From Paracoccaceae bacterium (GTDB taxonomy: Bacteria; Pseudomonadota; Alphaproteobacteria; Rhodobacterales; Rhodobacteraceae): 42,623 nt of DNA. Under the pieces are notes generated by a model. It was not told where the DNA came from and did no database searches. It saw only the letters and a program-made list of their open reading frames with translations. The translations under genes and the position numbers were made by a program. Positions 8,205-17,937 of the stretch are shown one piece after another. The DNA is taken from NCBI GenBank assembly GCA_028284705.1, contig JANQRE010000029.1:1-42623 (forward strand), given 5' to 3'. Within the stretch, counting starts at the first letter, position 1. Every line of letters starts with the position of its first letter.

Positions 8205-8957
8205 CTATCGCCCGCCGGTTACATCGAGATGTGTGCCGGTCACGTAGGATGCGCCCTCTGAGCAGAGCCAGAGGATTGCATGGGCCACTTCCTCGGCTGA
8301 TCCAGAGCGTTGCATCGGCACTTTCGGGGCCATCTCCTCGCAACGATCCGGCAGGCCACCTTTCGCGTGGATCGCGGTTTCGATGATGCCGGGGCGCACC
8401 GCGTTCACGCGCACGCCTTCAGTCGCAACTTCCTGGGCGAGGCCGGTGGTCATGATGTCGATTCCGGCCTTGGAGGCGGCGTAGTCGACATATTGGTTGG
8501 CTGCGCCGAGCTTTGCCGCGGCGGAGCTGATATTGACGATGCAGCCGCCCTCGCCGCCATAGGCTGTGGACATGCGCAACACCGCCTCTTGCGCCACGAG
8601 AAACGGGCCGATCAGGTTGATGTCGAACATCCGGCGCAGGCGTTTATGGGTCATCGCGTCCACTCGGGTGGGCTGATCCACGATCCCGGCATTGTTGATC
8701 AGCACATCGAGCGAAGGGAAGGCGGCGTCAAACTCGGTAAACACCCGCGAGATATCAAACGGATTGCCCACATCCCCTTGAAATGTATGGGTGATCGCGC
8801 CCTCGTCCTCGCAGAGCTGGGAGACCAGCCGTGCGCCTTTTTCATCCGAATTATAGTGAATGCCGATATTGTAGCCGTTCTTCGCGGCGAGCACGGCCGT
8901 GGCGGCGCCGATACCGGCACTGGCTCCGGTGATGAGCATGTTCTTTTTCTGACGCAT
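8205..8957 (-). CDS. SDR family NAD(P)-dependent oxidoreductase
   Basis: A classical short-chain dehydrogenase/reductase of 250 residues. The cofactor motif is GASAGIG (11-17), followed by NNAG near 88-91, a catalytic Ser around 144 (NISSAAAKL) and Y159-AAS-K163. The C-terminal SYVTGTHLDVTGGR is typical of the FabG/glucose-dehydrogenase-like group. His-Tyr-Asn after the second beta strand (IGIHYNSDEK) suggests NADP preference, but the substrate cannot be read from the sequence. The ATG at 8957 has GGAG 8-12 bases upstream. The stop adjoins the hairpin array. Confidence 0.9.
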   Translation of the reverse strand: MRQKKNMLITGASAGIGAATAVLAAKNGYNIGIHYNSDEKGARLVSQLCEDEGAITHTFQGDVGNPFDISRVFTEFDAAFPSLDVLINNAGIVDQPTRVDAMTHKRLRRMFDINLIGPFLVAQEAVLRMSTAYGGEGGCIVNISSAAAKLGAANQYVDYAASKAGIDIMTTGLAQEVATEGVRVNAVRPGIIETAIHAKGGLPDRCEEMAPKVPMQRSGSAEEVAHAILWLCSEGASYVTGTHLDVTGGR

Positions 8958-9008
8958 CTGGCAGCTCTCCTTCTCTTGGTGCGGAGCTAACGCGGGATCG
9001 GGGCAAAA

Positions 9009-11567
9009 CTATGTCGCATCGCCCAGGATCCGGGTGACCATCTCTGTGGTGTCGCGGCTGAGGTTCGGCGTGTTGAGGATGCGCTGCAGGGCCTCGCGGA
9101 TCATGCCTTGCCTGTCGGCATCATAGCGCGCCCAAGTCTCGAAGAAGGTGGTCATGCGCGCGGTGGTTTGCGGGTTTTTGGCGTCCAGCGTGATCAGCGC
9201 ATCGGCCATGGCCCTGTAGCCGTCGCCGGAGGCGTCGTGGAACCCCGCCGGATTGCCGCCAAGTGCGCCGAAGACCGCACGGAAGCGGTTGGGGTTGGTC
9301 CAGGCGAAATCGAGGTGTTGGGTCATCTCCACAGCTTTGGGCGCGGCTTTCTCCATTTTCGCATGTAAAACCTGCATGGCGAACCATTTGTCCATGACGA
9401 GGCGGTCGTCCTTCCATTGATCGTAGAAGGCGGTGTTTTCCGTCTCGCCCACCTCTTCGCGCAAGAGGCAATTCAGCGCCGCGAGTTGCTGGGTCATGTT
9501 GTCGGCGGTCTCATATTGCCGCCGGGCCTGCGCCCCGCCATCGAGGCGAGAAAGCAAGGACAGCGCGGCGTTACCCCAGCTGCGTTTCGCCGTGTCCCCG
9601 GCGTCAGGCGAATAGGGGCCGTCGATCTGCATCTCCGCATGGATTTTCGGCAGCAGGTCCTGCATGGCCTCGGCGACGGACTGGGTCAGGGTCTGGCCGG
9701 TGAGATAGATTTTGGTGGGGTCCGGCGTGATGCCGCCATCAAAAAGCGCCTGCTGGATGTCGTCGTTCGAGGGACCTGAGAAGCAGAGCGCCTTGAAATC
9801 CGGGTCGAGGCCGTCATCACGAGCCACGGCGACGAGCGCGTCGATATAGGTCTGATCGGGGGGTGTGTCCTCGGTGACCATGCGCACCATGACATCGCGG
9901 GCCAGCGCGCGGCCCGCCTCCCATTTGTTGAACGGATCGGTGTCATGGGCGAGCAGGAACGCGCGCTCCGAATTGGTCTGGTCTCGCTCCACGATGATCG
10001 GGGCCGAGAAGCCGCGATTGATCGAGGGGATCGGTTTGGTGCTGAGACCGGGGAAGCGGAATTTGTGAACCGCGTCAGTGACTTCGCAGATTTTGGTCGG
10101 CTGGATTTCGGTGCCGTCTTCGGCAAGGAGACCCACAGCGAGGGGGATCACTTTCGGGTCTTTGACATCCTGGCCCGGGGTGGGCGGTGTCGATTGGGCA
10201 AAGGTCAGGGTGTATGTACCGTCATTCCAGTCCTCCGAAACCTTCACGCGGGGTGTGCCGGCCTGGGAATACCAGAGCTTGAACTGGGTGAGATCGCGGC
10301 CGGTGACGTCCTCGAAACAGGCCAGCCAGTCTTCGATGGTGCAGGCCTGCCCGTCATGGCGGGTGAAATAGAGGTCGCAGCCTTCGTAATATTTCTCGTC
10401 CCCGATCAAGGTCTTGAGCATGCCGATCACCTCGGCGCCTTTCTCGTAGACCGTGGCGGTGTAGAAATTGTTGATCTCGACGAAGCTTTCGGGTCGCACG
10501 GGGTGGGCGAGCGGGCCATTGTCCTCGCGGAACTGGCGGGCGCGCAGGGCAAGTACGTTGGAGATGCGTTGGGTGGCATGGCCACGCACGTCGCCGGAAA
10601 ACTGCTGGTCGCGGAAGACGGTGAGGCCTTCTTTCAGGCAGAGCTGGAACCAGTCGCGGCAGGTGATGCGGTTGCCGGTCCAGTTGTGGAAATACTCATG
10701 CGCGATGATCGCCTCGATGCGTTCGAAATTGCCGTCCGTGGAGGTCTCCGGCGAACAGAGCACGGCAGAGGAGTTGAAGATGTTCAGCCCCTTGTTCTCC
10801 ATCGCACCCATGTTGAAATCGTCGACCGCGACGATGTTGAAAAGGTCGAGATCATATTCGCGGCCATAGACCTCTTCGTCCCATCTCATCGAGCGTTTTA
10901 GGCTGTCCATGCCCCAGGCGCATTTCTCCAGATCGCCGGGGCGGACCCAGATGTTCAGCTCAACCTCGCGGCCCGACATGGTGGTGAATGTGTCTGGATG
11001 GTTGACCAGATCGCCCGCGACGAGCGCAAAGAGATAGGCAGGCTTGGGATGCGGGTCGTGCCACTTTCCGTCGCCCAGATCGTTGCCGTTGGACAGTTTG
11101 ACCTTCTCCCCGCCTTCGATTGTGACGGAGAAGACGGCCATCACATCGGGGCGGTCGGGATAATAGGTGATCTTACGAAACCCTTCGGCCTCGCATTGGG
11201 TGCAGTACATGCCGTTCGACATATAAAGCCCCTCAAGCGCGGTATTGGTCGAGGGCGAGATTTCGACCTCTGCCTCCCAAATGAAGGGTGCTTCGGGGAC
11301 CTGTGCTGTGAGACCAAGATCGGTGACATGCGGTATGATGTCCTGACCGTCGATGCGGGCCCATTTCAGGTCGAGATTTTCGCCATGCAGATAGAAGGTC
11401 TTGTCCGCGGCCAAGGGGTTTGGGCGGAAGGCGATTTTCGAGATCACGCGCGTGGCGGTCGGGTGCAGCTTGAAGGTCAACTCGACCGTGTCCACGAGGT
11501 GAGACGGCGGCGTGTAATCGGCAAGGTAGATGGCCTGAGGCGCAGTCTCGGGGGCGGCATCTTTCAT
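9009..11567 (-). CDS. pepN: aminopeptidase N, M1 family
   Basis: Zinc metallopeptidase of 852 residues that removes N-terminal amino acids from peptides in the cytoplasm. Visible motifs are GAMEN (254-258), which binds the substrate N-terminus, and HEYFH (290-294) with Glu313, the zinc site. The remaining DUF3458-type and helical C-terminal regions give the full bacterial length. The chosen ATG at 11567 (MKDAAPET) has AGGA about 12 bases upstream. The frame remains open for 272 codons further upstream, but that extension runs antisense to the photolyase gene and is not protein-like. pepN and the photolyase gene are divergent, 96 bp apart. Confidence 0.96.
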   Translation of the reverse strand: MKDAAPETAPQAIYLADYTPPSHLVDTVELTFKLHPTATRVISKIAFRPNPLAADKTFYLHGENLDLKWARIDGQDIIPHVTDLGLTAQVPEAPFIWEAEVEISPSTNTALEGLYMSNGMYCTQCEAEGFRKITYYPDRPDVMAVFSVTIEGGEKVKLSNGNDLGDGKWHDPHPKPAYLFALVAGDLVNHPDTFTTMSGREVELNIWVRPGDLEKCAWGMDSLKRSMRWDEEVYGREYDLDLFNIVAVDDFNMGAMENKGLNIFNSSAVLCSPETSTDGNFERIEAIIAHEYFHNWTGNRITCRDWFQLCLKEGLTVFRDQQFSGDVRGHATQRISNVLALRARQFREDNGPLAHPVRPESFVEINNFYTATVYEKGAEVIGMLKTLIGDEKYYEGCDLYFTRHDGQACTIEDWLACFEDVTGRDLTQFKLWYSQAGTPRVKVSEDWNDGTYTLTFAQSTPPTPGQDVKDPKVIPLAVGLLAEDGTEIQPTKICEVTDAVHKFRFPGLSTKPIPSINRGFSAPIIVERDQTNSERAFLLAHDTDPFNKWEAGRALARDVMVRMVTEDTPPDQTYIDALVAVARDDGLDPDFKALCFSGPSNDDIQQALFDGGITPDPTKIYLTGQTLTQSVAEAMQDLLPKIHAEMQIDGPYSPDAGDTAKRSWGNAALSLLSRLDGGAQARRQYETADNMTQQLAALNCLLREEVGETENTAFYDQWKDDRLVMDKWFAMQVLHAKMEKAAPKAVEMTQHLDFAWTNPNRFRAVFGALGGNPAGFHDASGDGYRAMADALITLDAKNPQTTARMTTFFETWARYDADRQGMIREALQRILNTPNLSRDTTEMVTRILGDAT

Positions 11568-11663
11568 GTAGCGCGATCCTTTGATGTGACCGGGCGAGCC
11601 TAGGGCCGGGATTTTGCGACCACAAGACTGGTCGTGGCGATCGGCGGAAATAGGTTTGCGTCC

Positions 11664-13181
11664 ATGACGTCGATTGTTTGGTTCAAGCGGGATTTGCGGG
11701 TCGAGGATCACGCGGCCCTTGCCTATGCGGCGGCGCGCGGGCCGATTGTCGCGCTTTATGTGGTGGAGCCGGACTATTGGGCGCTGCCGGATACATCCGC
11801 GCGGCAATGGGCGTTCACTCGCGAATCTGTGCTTGATCTGCAAGCGCGGCTGAGAGCGCTCGGCGGCGAGTTGATCCTGCGATATGGCGACGCGGCGGAG
11901 GCGCTTGCCTCCGTGCGGGCCGCTACCGGAGCCGAGCGGATCGTCAGCCACGAAGAAACCGGGAATGCCTGGACTTTTGCGCGGGACAGGCGCGTGGCGG
12001 CTTGGGCGCGCGGAGCCGGTATAGATTGGGTGGAACTGCCGCAATGCGGGGTGGTGCGGCGGCTGACATCCCGGGATGGTTGGGCGAAGGCGCGGGACGA
12101 GTATGTGCGCCAGCCGCTCATCGCGCCCTTGCGGGCCCGCCTCGCCTGGGGTGAGGGGGTCGCGAGTGATCCAATGCCGGATTTGGCATTGCAGCCCGAT
12201 CCGTGCCCTGAGCGGCAAGTCGGCGGGCGGGCACAGGCCGAAGATGCGCTTGAGACGTTTTTGCATCTGCGCGGGCAGCACTATCGCAAGGAGATGTCCT
12301 CGCCCCTGCAAGGTGCGCGGGCCTGTTCGCGCCTCTCGCCCTATCTGGCGCTGGGGGTTCTTTCGGTGCGGGAAGTCGCGCAAGCCCCGGGAGTGCGGAA
12401 GGCAGAGGTCAAGGGCACGCGCGAGGGCTGGTTGGGTTCAATGCGCTCCTTTGAAGCGCGGCTCGCCTGGCGGGATCACTTCATGCAGAAGCTCGAAGAC
12501 GAGCCCCGCATTGAGCGCGAATGCCTGCATCGGGCCTATGAGACGCTGCGCCCGCGAGAGAGTGATCCAAGCCGTCTCCGGGCCTGGGAAAGAGGCGAGA
12601 CAGGCTTGCCGTTTCTGGATGCCTGCATGCGGTCCTTACAGACCACCGGCTGGCTGAATTTTCGGATGCGCGCCATGGTGACGGCGGTGGCCTCCTATCA
12701 CCTCTGGCTCGATTGGCGCAGCCATGGGCCGGTTCTGGCGCGACTTTTCACGGACTATGAACCCGGCATTCACTGGTCGCAGGTGCAGATGCAATCCGGC
12801 ACGACGGGGATGAATACAGTGCGGATTTACAACCCTGTGAAGCAGGGATGGGACCAGGACCCGACCGGCGCCTTTACCCGCAAATGGGTGCCGGAGCTGG
12901 CCGATGTGCCTGATGAGGTTTTGCAGGAGCCGTGGAAATGGGACCGCGCGGCCAGTCTCTTGGGCAAGGCTTACCCAGACCCGATTGTGGATGTGAAGGC
13001 GGCAGCGAAGGCGGCGCGGGAGGCGGTATGGGCGGTGCGGCGGGGCGCGGAGTTCCGGGCAGAGGCCCATCGGATCGTAGAGAAACATGCCTCGCGCAAA
13101 GACCCGCGGTTCGTCAATGATCGCGCCCCGCGCAAGCCTATGCGCAAGAGCGATCCAAGGCAGGGGGCGCTGGACTTGTGA
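11664..13181 (+). CDS. deoxyribodipyrimidine photolyase / cryptochrome family protein
   Basis: A 505-residue flavoprotein of the photolyase/cryptochrome family that repairs UV-induced pyrimidine dimers using blue light. The N-terminal antenna-binding domain starts [16 protein letters not shown]; the C-terminal FAD-binding domain has [13 protein letters not shown] and [10 protein letters not shown], then [18 protein letters not shown], the conserved region around the FAD and DNA site. The ATG at 11664 precedes the conserved start directly. The next gene, a DUF2256 protein, overlaps its end by 4 bases if the GTG is used; this pairing is common. Whether it repairs CPD or (6-4) lesions cannot be decided here. 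Confidence 0.9.
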   Translation: MTSIVWFKRDLRVEDHAALAYAAARGPIVALYVVEPDYWALPDTSARQWAFTRESVLDLQARLRALGGELILRYGDAAEALASVRAATGAERIVSHEETGNAWTFARDRRVAAWARGAGIDWVELPQCGVVRRLTSRDGWAKARDEYVRQPLIAPLRARLAWGEGVASDPMPDLALQPDPCPERQVGGRAQAEDALETFLHLRGQHYRKEMSSPLQGARACSRLSPYLALGVLSVREVAQAPGVRKAEVKGTREGWLGSMRSFEARLAWRDHFMQKLEDEPRIERECLHRAYETLRPRESDPSRLRAWERGETGLPFLDACMRSLQTTGWLNFRMRAMVTAVASYHLWLDWRSHGPVLARLFTDYEPGIHWSQVQMQSGTTGMNTVRIYNPVKQGWDQDPTGAFTRKWVPELADVPDEVLQEPWKWDRAASLLGKAYPDPIVDVKAAAKAAREAVWAVRRGAEFRAEAHRIVEKHASRKDPRFVNDRAPRKPMRKSDPRQGALDL

Positions 13182-13189
13182 GCGGCAAG

Positions 13190-13327
13190 ATGCGGAAGAA
13201 AGCGGACCTGCCCCGCAAAATCTGCGCGACCTGCGGCCTGGCATTTGCCTGGCGAAAGAAATGGGCGAAGGACTGGGACGCCGTACGCTATTGCTCGGAG
13301 CGGTGCCGACGGGCGCGCAAGGCCTGA
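13190..13327 (+). CDS. DUF2256 small zinc-finger protein
   Basis: A 45-residue basic protein, or 49 residues if the GTG at 13178, which overlaps the photolyase stop, is used. The sequence [11 protein letters not shown] followed by [13 protein letters not shown] gives a CxxC...CxxxC arrangement that should bind zinc; the middle is rich in Lys and Trp ([11 protein letters not shown]). This is the DUF2256 pattern, a family with no assigned function that is often found next to photolyase or cryptochrome genes. Translational coupling to the photolyase gene is likely, so a role connected with light or DNA repair is an inference from position. Confidence 0.85.
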   Translation: MRKKADLPRKICATCGLAFAWRKKWAKDWDAVRYCSERCRRARKA

Positions 13328-13398
13328 GGCATTTGTTGCCTATCGGAAACTTCTCGATTAGATCGCGTGAGACGACGTGGGAGCCAGTGGAGCGCGCG

Positions 13399-15537
13399 AT
13401 GACGCAGAGAGTGGAACGGCAAGGGCTGCACGTGGCGGCTGAACTGGCAAGCTTCATCGAAGAGCGCGCATTGCCGGGCACGGATGTGCCCGCGGATGCG
13501 TTCTGGGCGGGCCTTGCGGAACTGGCGCATGGGTTCGGTCCACGCAATCAGGCGCTTCTGGACAAACGCGAAGAGTTGCAGGCGCGGATCGATGCCTGGC
13601 ATCGCGAGCGCCTGGACCAACCCCATGATCACGAAGCCTATAAGGCGTTTCTGAGCGAGATCGGGTATCTGGTACCCGAGGGTGGCGCGTTTGAGATCGA
13701 GACGGAGAATGTGGACCCCGAGATTGCCACGGTGCCGGGGCCGCAACTTGTGGTGCCGATCACCAATGCGCGCTACGCGCTGAACGCGGCGAATGCCCGA
13801 TGGGGCTCGCTCTATGATGCGTTTTACGGGACCGATGCGCTGGGCTCGGTGGCCGAGCCCGGTGGCTATGACAAGGGGCATGGCGCACGGGTCGTGGCGC
13901 GGGCACGGGTGTTTCTGGACGAAGCCTTCCCGCTGGAGGGCACCTCCCATGCCGATGCGCGGCGCTACTATGTCAAGGACGGGCAGTTGCTGGTCGATGA
14001 CCTGCCGCTAAAGCACCCGGAGAAGTTTGCAGGCTTTCGCGGGCATCCCCGGGCGCCTGAGGCGATTTTGTTGCGCAACAACGGGCTGCATGTCGAACTT
14101 GTCTTCGATCGCACCCACGCCGTGGGGGCGCGGGATCAGGCCGGACTGTCGGATGTGCGGCTGGAAGCGGCGGTCTCGGCGATCATGGATTGCGAGGATT
14201 CCGTGGCTTGCGTCGATGCCGAGGACAAGGTTCTGGCCTATGGCAACTGGCTGGGACTGATGGCAGGCGATCTGGAGGACACGTTCCAGAAGGGCGGTGA
14301 AACGGTCACGCGACGCCTTGAGGATGACCTGAACTACACCGCACCTGATGGGAGCAATCTGCGCCTTAAAGGACGCGCGTTGATGCTGGTTCGCAATGTC
14401 GGTCACCTGATGCGCAATCCGGCCATTCTGACCAAGGATGGTGAGGAGATTTTCGAAGGCCTGATGGATGCGATGGTGACGGTGCTGATCGCCATCCATG
14501 ACCTCAAACGTCAGGGCGGCAATTCGGTGCAAGGGTCTGTCTATGTCGTGAAGCCGAAGATGCACGGACCCGAGGAAGTGGCCTTCACCGATGAGATATT
14601 CGACCATGTGGAGCGGGTGTTGGGGTTGCCGAAACACACAGTGAAGATCGGCATCATGGATGAGGAGCGCCGCACGACGGTGAACCTCAAGGAGTGTATC
14701 CGCGCAGCGAAACACCGTGTGGCCTTCATCAATACAGGGTTTCTGGACCGCACGGGCGATGAAATTCACACTTCGATGGAAGCCGGGCCGTTCAGTCGCA
14801 AGGATTTCATCAAGCGCAAAGCCTGGATTGGCGGCTATGAGAACCGCAATGTGGATATCGGGCTGGAATGCGGGTTGTCGGGCCGCGCGCAGGTCGGCAA
14901 GGGCATGTGGGCGATGCCCGATCTGATGGCAGCGATGTTGCAGCAGAAGATCGAGCACCCGGCGGCAGGGGCAAATTGTGCCTGGGTGCCGTCGCCCACC
15001 GCTGCGACGCTGCATGCGCTGCATTATCACAAGGTGGATGTCTTTGCGGTGCAGGAGAAACTGCGCGCAGGGGGGCGGCGCGCCCATCTGGATACGGTTC
15101 TGGACATTCCGCTGGCGAGTTACCGGAAATGGTCCGAAGCGCAGATCCTGCGGGAAGTGGAGAACAACGCGCAAGGCATCCTCGGCTATGTGGTGCGCTG
15201 GATCGATCAGGGGGTGGGCTGCTCAAAAGTGCCCGATCTGAACAATGTCGGACTGATGGAGGATCGTGCGACCTGCCGGATTTCCTCGCAGCACATTGCG
15301 AACTGGCTGCATCATGAGGTTGTCAGCGAGGGTCAGGTCCTGTCCGCGATGCGCAAGATGGCGGTGCTGGTGGATGAGCAGAATGCTGATGATCCCACCT
15401 ATCAACCGATGGCCCCGGACTATAACGGTGTGGCGTTTCAGGCAGCCTGTGATCTGGTCTTCAAGGGGCGCGAACAGCCCTCGGGATATACCGAACCGGT
15501 ATTGCACCGCCGCCGGCTGGAGTTGAAAGCGCGCTGA
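13399..15537 (+). CDS. glcB: malate synthase G
   Basis: Condenses glyoxylate with acetyl-CoA to malate in the glyoxylate and glycolate pathways. The 712-residue length fits the monomeric G isoform (about 720). Recognisable stretches include [17 protein letters not shown], the [19 protein letters not shown] region and [19 protein letters not shown], which line the active site and metal site. I chose the ATG at 13399 (MTQRVERQ) with GGAG 6 bases upstream; the frame is open further upstream, but there it overlaps the DUF2256 gene. Isocitrate lyase is not in the window, so this gene stands alone. Confidence 0.96.
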   Translation: MTQRVERQGLHVAAELASFIEERALPGTDVPADAFWAGLAELAHGFGPRNQALLDKREELQARIDAWHRERLDQPHDHEAYKAFLSEIGYLVPEGGAFEIETENVDPEIATVPGPQLVVPITNARYALNAANARWGSLYDAFYGTDALGSVAEPGGYDKGHGARVVARARVFLDEAFPLEGTSHADARRYYVKDGQLLVDDLPLKHPEKFAGFRGHPRAPEAILLRNNGLHVELVFDRTHAVGARDQAGLSDVRLEAAVSAIMDCEDSVACVDAEDKVLAYGNWLGLMAGDLEDTFQKGGETVTRRLEDDLNYTAPDGSNLRLKGRALMLVRNVGHLMRNPAILTKDGEEIFEGLMDAMVTVLIAIHDLKRQGGNSVQGSVYVVKPKMHGPEEVAFTDEIFDHVERVLGLPKHTVKIGIMDEERRTTVNLKECIRAAKHRVAFINTGFLDRTGDEIHTSMEAGPFSRKDFIKRKAWIGGYENRNVDIGLECGLSGRAQVGKGMWAMPDLMAAMLQQKIEHPAAGANCAWVPSPTAATLHALHYHKVDVFAVQEKLRAGGRRAHLDTVLDIPLASYRKWSEAQILREVENNAQGILGYVVRWIDQGVGCSKVPDLNNVGLMEDRATCRISSQHIANWLHHEVVSEGQVLSAMRKMAVLVDEQNADDPTYQPMAPDYNGVAFQAACDLVFKGREQPSGYTEPVLHRRRLELKAR

Positions 15538-15543
15538 CGGGTA

Positions 15544-15560
15544 TGCACAAACCCTGTGCA
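15544..15560 (+). terminator. small hairpin after glcB
   Basis: TGCACA pairs with TGTGCA around a 5-base loop, seven bases after the glcB stop. It is short and has no T-run, so it is only a weak terminator candidate. Confidence 0.25.
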
Positions 15561-15632
15561 GCCTAAGGATATGGCAATCTCTGCCCGCTATGATATGTCT
15601 GCGCATGGGGACAGCACAGCGACGGTGAGCAT

Positions 15633-16409
15633 ATGCCACGGCCAGTGATCGGCATTATCGGAAATTTCTACCTGATGAACGACGAATACCCCGTCCATTC
15701 CGGTGGACGGATGAATTCGGAGGCGATCGCGTGGGTGGCAAAGGCGACCCCGCTGATTATCCCCTCAGACCCCGATCTTGTGGAAGTAGAAGACCTGTTG
15801 GAGATTTGCGACGGGTTTCTTTTCACCGGCGGGCGTCCGAATGTGCACCCGGAGGAGTATGGTGAGGAACCGACCGAAGCCCATGGCGCCTTTGATCGGG
15901 AGCGTGACCAGATCGCGCTGCCACTGATCCGCGCCTGCGTGGACCGCGGTCAGCCGTTTCTGGGCGTGTGCCGTGGCTTTCAGGAAGTGAATGTTGCCAT
16001 GGGCGGCACCCTGCACCCCGAAATTCGTGAGCTGCCGGGGCGGATGAACCACCGCATGCCGCCAGATGGCACGCTGGAGGAGAAGTTCGAACTGCGCCAT
16101 GAGGTGCATTTCTCGAAAGGTGGGCCGTTCCATGAGTTGATGGGTGAGACCACGGTGATGACCAACACGCTGCACGGGCAAGGGATCAAGACTTGCGGAG
16201 CGCGTGTGGTGATTGATGGTTGGGCGCCTGACGAGACACCTGAGGCGATTTACATCAAGGATGCGCCGGGGTTTTCGCTGTCGGTGCAGTGGCATCCGGA
16301 ATATCGTGCGGCGGAAGATCCGGTCTCGCGAAAACTCTTCGGCGCGTTTGGCGAGGCGGCTGCCGCTTGGCGGGACGGTGCCCGGCCCGTGGCGTTGAAA
16401 TCGGCCTGA
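15633..16409 (+). CDS. gamma-glutamyl-gamma-aminobutyrate hydrolase-like peptidase C26
   Basis: A 258-residue class I glutamine amidotransferase-fold hydrolase (peptidase C26, PuuD type). The nucleophile Cys113 sits in FLGVCRGFQEVNV, and the catalytic His221 and Glu223 in QWHPEYR. Family members hydrolyse gamma-glutamyl-GABA in putrescine breakdown or similar gamma-glutamyl amides; no other putrescine gene is nearby, so the substrate is open. The FTGGRPNVHPEEYG loop also fits the family. The start is the ATG at 15633. The gene is convergent with the SCP2 gene across a 210-bp gap holding AT-rich repeats. Confidence 0.88.
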   Translation: MPRPVIGIIGNFYLMNDEYPVHSGGRMNSEAIAWVAKATPLIIPSDPDLVEVEDLLEICDGFLFTGGRPNVHPEEYGEEPTEAHGAFDRERDQIALPLIRACVDRGQPFLGVCRGFQEVNVAMGGTLHPEIRELPGRMNHRMPPDGTLEEKFELRHEVHFSKGGPFHELMGETTVMTNTLHGQGIKTCGARVVIDGWAPDETPEAIYIKDAPGFSLSVQWHPEYRAAEDPVSRKLFGAFGEAAAAWRDGARPVALKSA

Positions 16410-16487
16410 TCTCTTTATGCACTACGCCCGTTTCTGAAGGACAGGTGTAGTGAGCCTCTTCGTTGTTGGTTCTTCCATATCTACAAT

Positions 16488-16590
16488 CGATAAAATTTTT
16501 ATCGGAGAAGGCGCAGTTACCGCCAGGAAACCTCAAAATATGGCGTCCGACTCCTTTGTTCGCGCGACATTTACCTTAAAATTTTTATCG
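16488..16590. repeat. AT-rich palindrome and its partial copy
   Basis: CGATAAAATTTTTATCG at 16488-16504 is a perfect palindrome around a central T. Its 14-bp right part, TAAAATTTTTATCG, recurs at 16577-16590. Both lie between convergent genes in the most AT-rich spot of this part of the window. They may serve as a protein-binding site or help termination; neither can be shown. Confidence 0.7.
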
Positions 16591-16619
16591 CGCTGGCGCT
16601 TTGGTTTGGGGCGTTACCT

Positions 16620-16913
16620 TCAGTCAGCCAAAATCTGACTGATCTTCAACGCGCGCATCGGATTGCCGTCGATCTTCAGCTTTCCCATTGCGACCGCCGT
16701 GATCGGGTTCTGATCGCCGGACAGGATGTTCCGGAAGAGCTTGTCGCTGCCGGACATAGTCAGATCAGCGGTCTCGCTGTCCTGCGCCGAACGCGCGCCG
16801 GTTTCATCCAAATGCACCCGGCCATGATCCTTGATGTCGAGGATGACGCTGCCCTTGAGCCCGGCCTTTGCGCGGGGCGATAAGGTGTCGATGAATTCTG
16901 CAAGAACTGCCAT
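16620..16913 (-). CDS. SCP2 sterol-binding domain protein
   Basis: A 97-residue single-domain protein of the SCP2 sterol-carrier fold. The pattern GSVILDIKDHGRVHLDE, DLTMSGSDKLFRNILSGDQNPITAVAMGKLKIDG and a C-terminal KISQILAD covers the whole small domain; KLKIDGNPMRALK is its usual signature. Such bacterial proteins bind hydrophobic ligands in the cytoplasm; the ligand here is unknown. I chose the ATG at 16913 (MAVLAEF), since the 17-codon upstream extension does not match the family. No strong ribosome site is seen. It is on the same strand as the amidohydrolase gene, 147 bp away. Confidence 0.85.
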   Translation of the reverse strand: MAVLAEFIDTLSPRAKAGLKGSVILDIKDHGRVHLDETGARSAQDSETADLTMSGSDKLFRNILSGDQNPITAVAMGKLKIDGNPMRALKISQILAD

Positions 16914-16992
16914 GGGCGCAGTTTCGCGATATGGGCCCGATCCGCAAGACGAACCCGGCGTCACATGGGCGCTGACTTTGGGTCAATGCTCA

Positions 16993-17011
16993 CGCGCGAC
17001 GCCGTCGCGCG
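16993..17011 (-). terminator. GC hairpin between amidohydrolase and SCP2 genes
   Basis: CGCGCGAC pairs perfectly with GTCGCGCG around a 3-base loop, 50 bases after the amidohydrolase stop. There is no T-run. It could slow or end transcription between the two minus-strand genes. Confidence 0.35.
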
Positions 17012-17060
17012 CCGGATCGCTCAGCCGGAGGCTGGCGAAAGCCCCCCTATCACGGGCCAC

Positions 17061-17936
17061 TCAGAAACCATAAAGCGCGGCGGGTGCATCGACGAGGATT
17101 GTTTGACGGTCCGTCTTGGATGTGACCACCTCGTGGAACCGGTCCAGCAACTGGCCCGCATCTGGCATCTGAGCGTCGGCCAGCATGATATAGGGAAAGT
17201 CAGAGCCCCACAGGCAGCGCTCCGCATTGGCCTCGACCAAGGCAGCCACGAACGGATCGGTCGCGGTGTAGGGCGCGGAAGAGACCCGGTAGAGGCCCGA
17301 GAGCTTCACGTATGCGTGGCCGTCCGAGATGAGCGACAGAAGGGCCTGAAAGCCTTTGTTTTCAACGCCGAAGGACAAATCCGGCCAGGCGATGTGATCG
17401 AGCACCACCGGCACCGGGCAGGCTCGGATATCCGCGGCCAGTTCCTCCAGATGCAGATGGCTGTGCACGAGCATCTGGATGTGCATACCCCTGTCTTTCA
17501 AGGCTGGGGCGAGGGTTTTGGCGCCCTCCCAGGTGAGCACTCCGCCGTGCACATAATTTAGGCGAATGCCCTTTACGTGTGCGCTCGCAAGAGCGTCCAG
17601 AGTCGTTTCGGGTGCCCCATCCTCGATCAGGCAAATCCCACGCGCAGTGTCCCCCAAACGCCGTACAGCCTCGAGCGTCACGGAATTGTCCGCACCGTAG
17701 AGGATCGAATGCACCACGACAGTGCGTTCAATGCCGAGCAGATCGCATTGCGCACGATAGGCCGTGAGGAAGGATTCCATATCCATACCCGCGGCTGGGT
17801 CTTCGATGCGCTTGTCCCAAAGCTGAAACTCGTCGCTGCTTGAGAGCACGTGGATATGGGTGTCGACGGCGCCGGGCGGTGCTTTTTCTTGCGGAGTTGT
17901 TGCGGGGCGGGGCGGGGCGGAGATGGGCAGGGTCAT
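17061..17936 (-). CDS. amidohydrolase family protein (PDC hydrolase-like)
   Basis: A 291-residue TIM-barrel metal-dependent hydrolase. Near the start GAVDTHIHV supplies the HxH metal pair; later VHSHLHLEEL, VLDHIAWPD and the C-terminal WGSDFPY carry the other metal or catalytic residues. The order resembles 2-pyrone-4,6-dicarboxylate lactonase (LigI) and related COG3618 proteins, which open lactones. The substrate is not determinable, and no aromatic-degradation genes are nearby. The ATG at 17936 starts one base after the stop of the DNA ligase gene, so it is translated from the same message, an unexpected partner for DNA repair genes. Confidence 0.82.
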   Translation of the reverse strand: MTLPISAPPRPATTPQEKAPPGAVDTHIHVLSSSDEFQLWDKRIEDPAAGMDMESFLTAYRAQCDLLGIERTVVVHSILYGADNSVTLEAVRRLGDTARGICLIEDGAPETTLDALASAHVKGIRLNYVHGGVLTWEGAKTLAPALKDRGMHIQMLVHSHLHLEELAADIRACPVPVVLDHIAWPDLSFGVENKGFQALLSLISDGHAYVKLSGLYRVSSAPYTATDPFVAALVEANAERCLWGSDFPYIMLADAQMPDAGQLLDRFHEVVTSKTDRQTILVDAPAALYGF

Positions 17937-17937
17937 G

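Noticed and set aside
11568-12383. Upstream extension of the pepN reading frame by 272 codons
   Set aside because: It runs antisense to the photolyase gene, has biased Arg/Pro composition, and M1 aminopeptidases start near 11567.
14008-15174. 388-codon open frame antisense to malate synthase
   Set aside because: High-GC third positions open this frame; the translation has no recognisable motifs and the plus-strand enzyme is certain.
16450-16638. 62-codon plus-strand frame with GTG start
   Set aside because: It overlaps the end of the SCP2 gene, spans the AT-rich palindromes and has no family likeness; the upstream purines are not enough.
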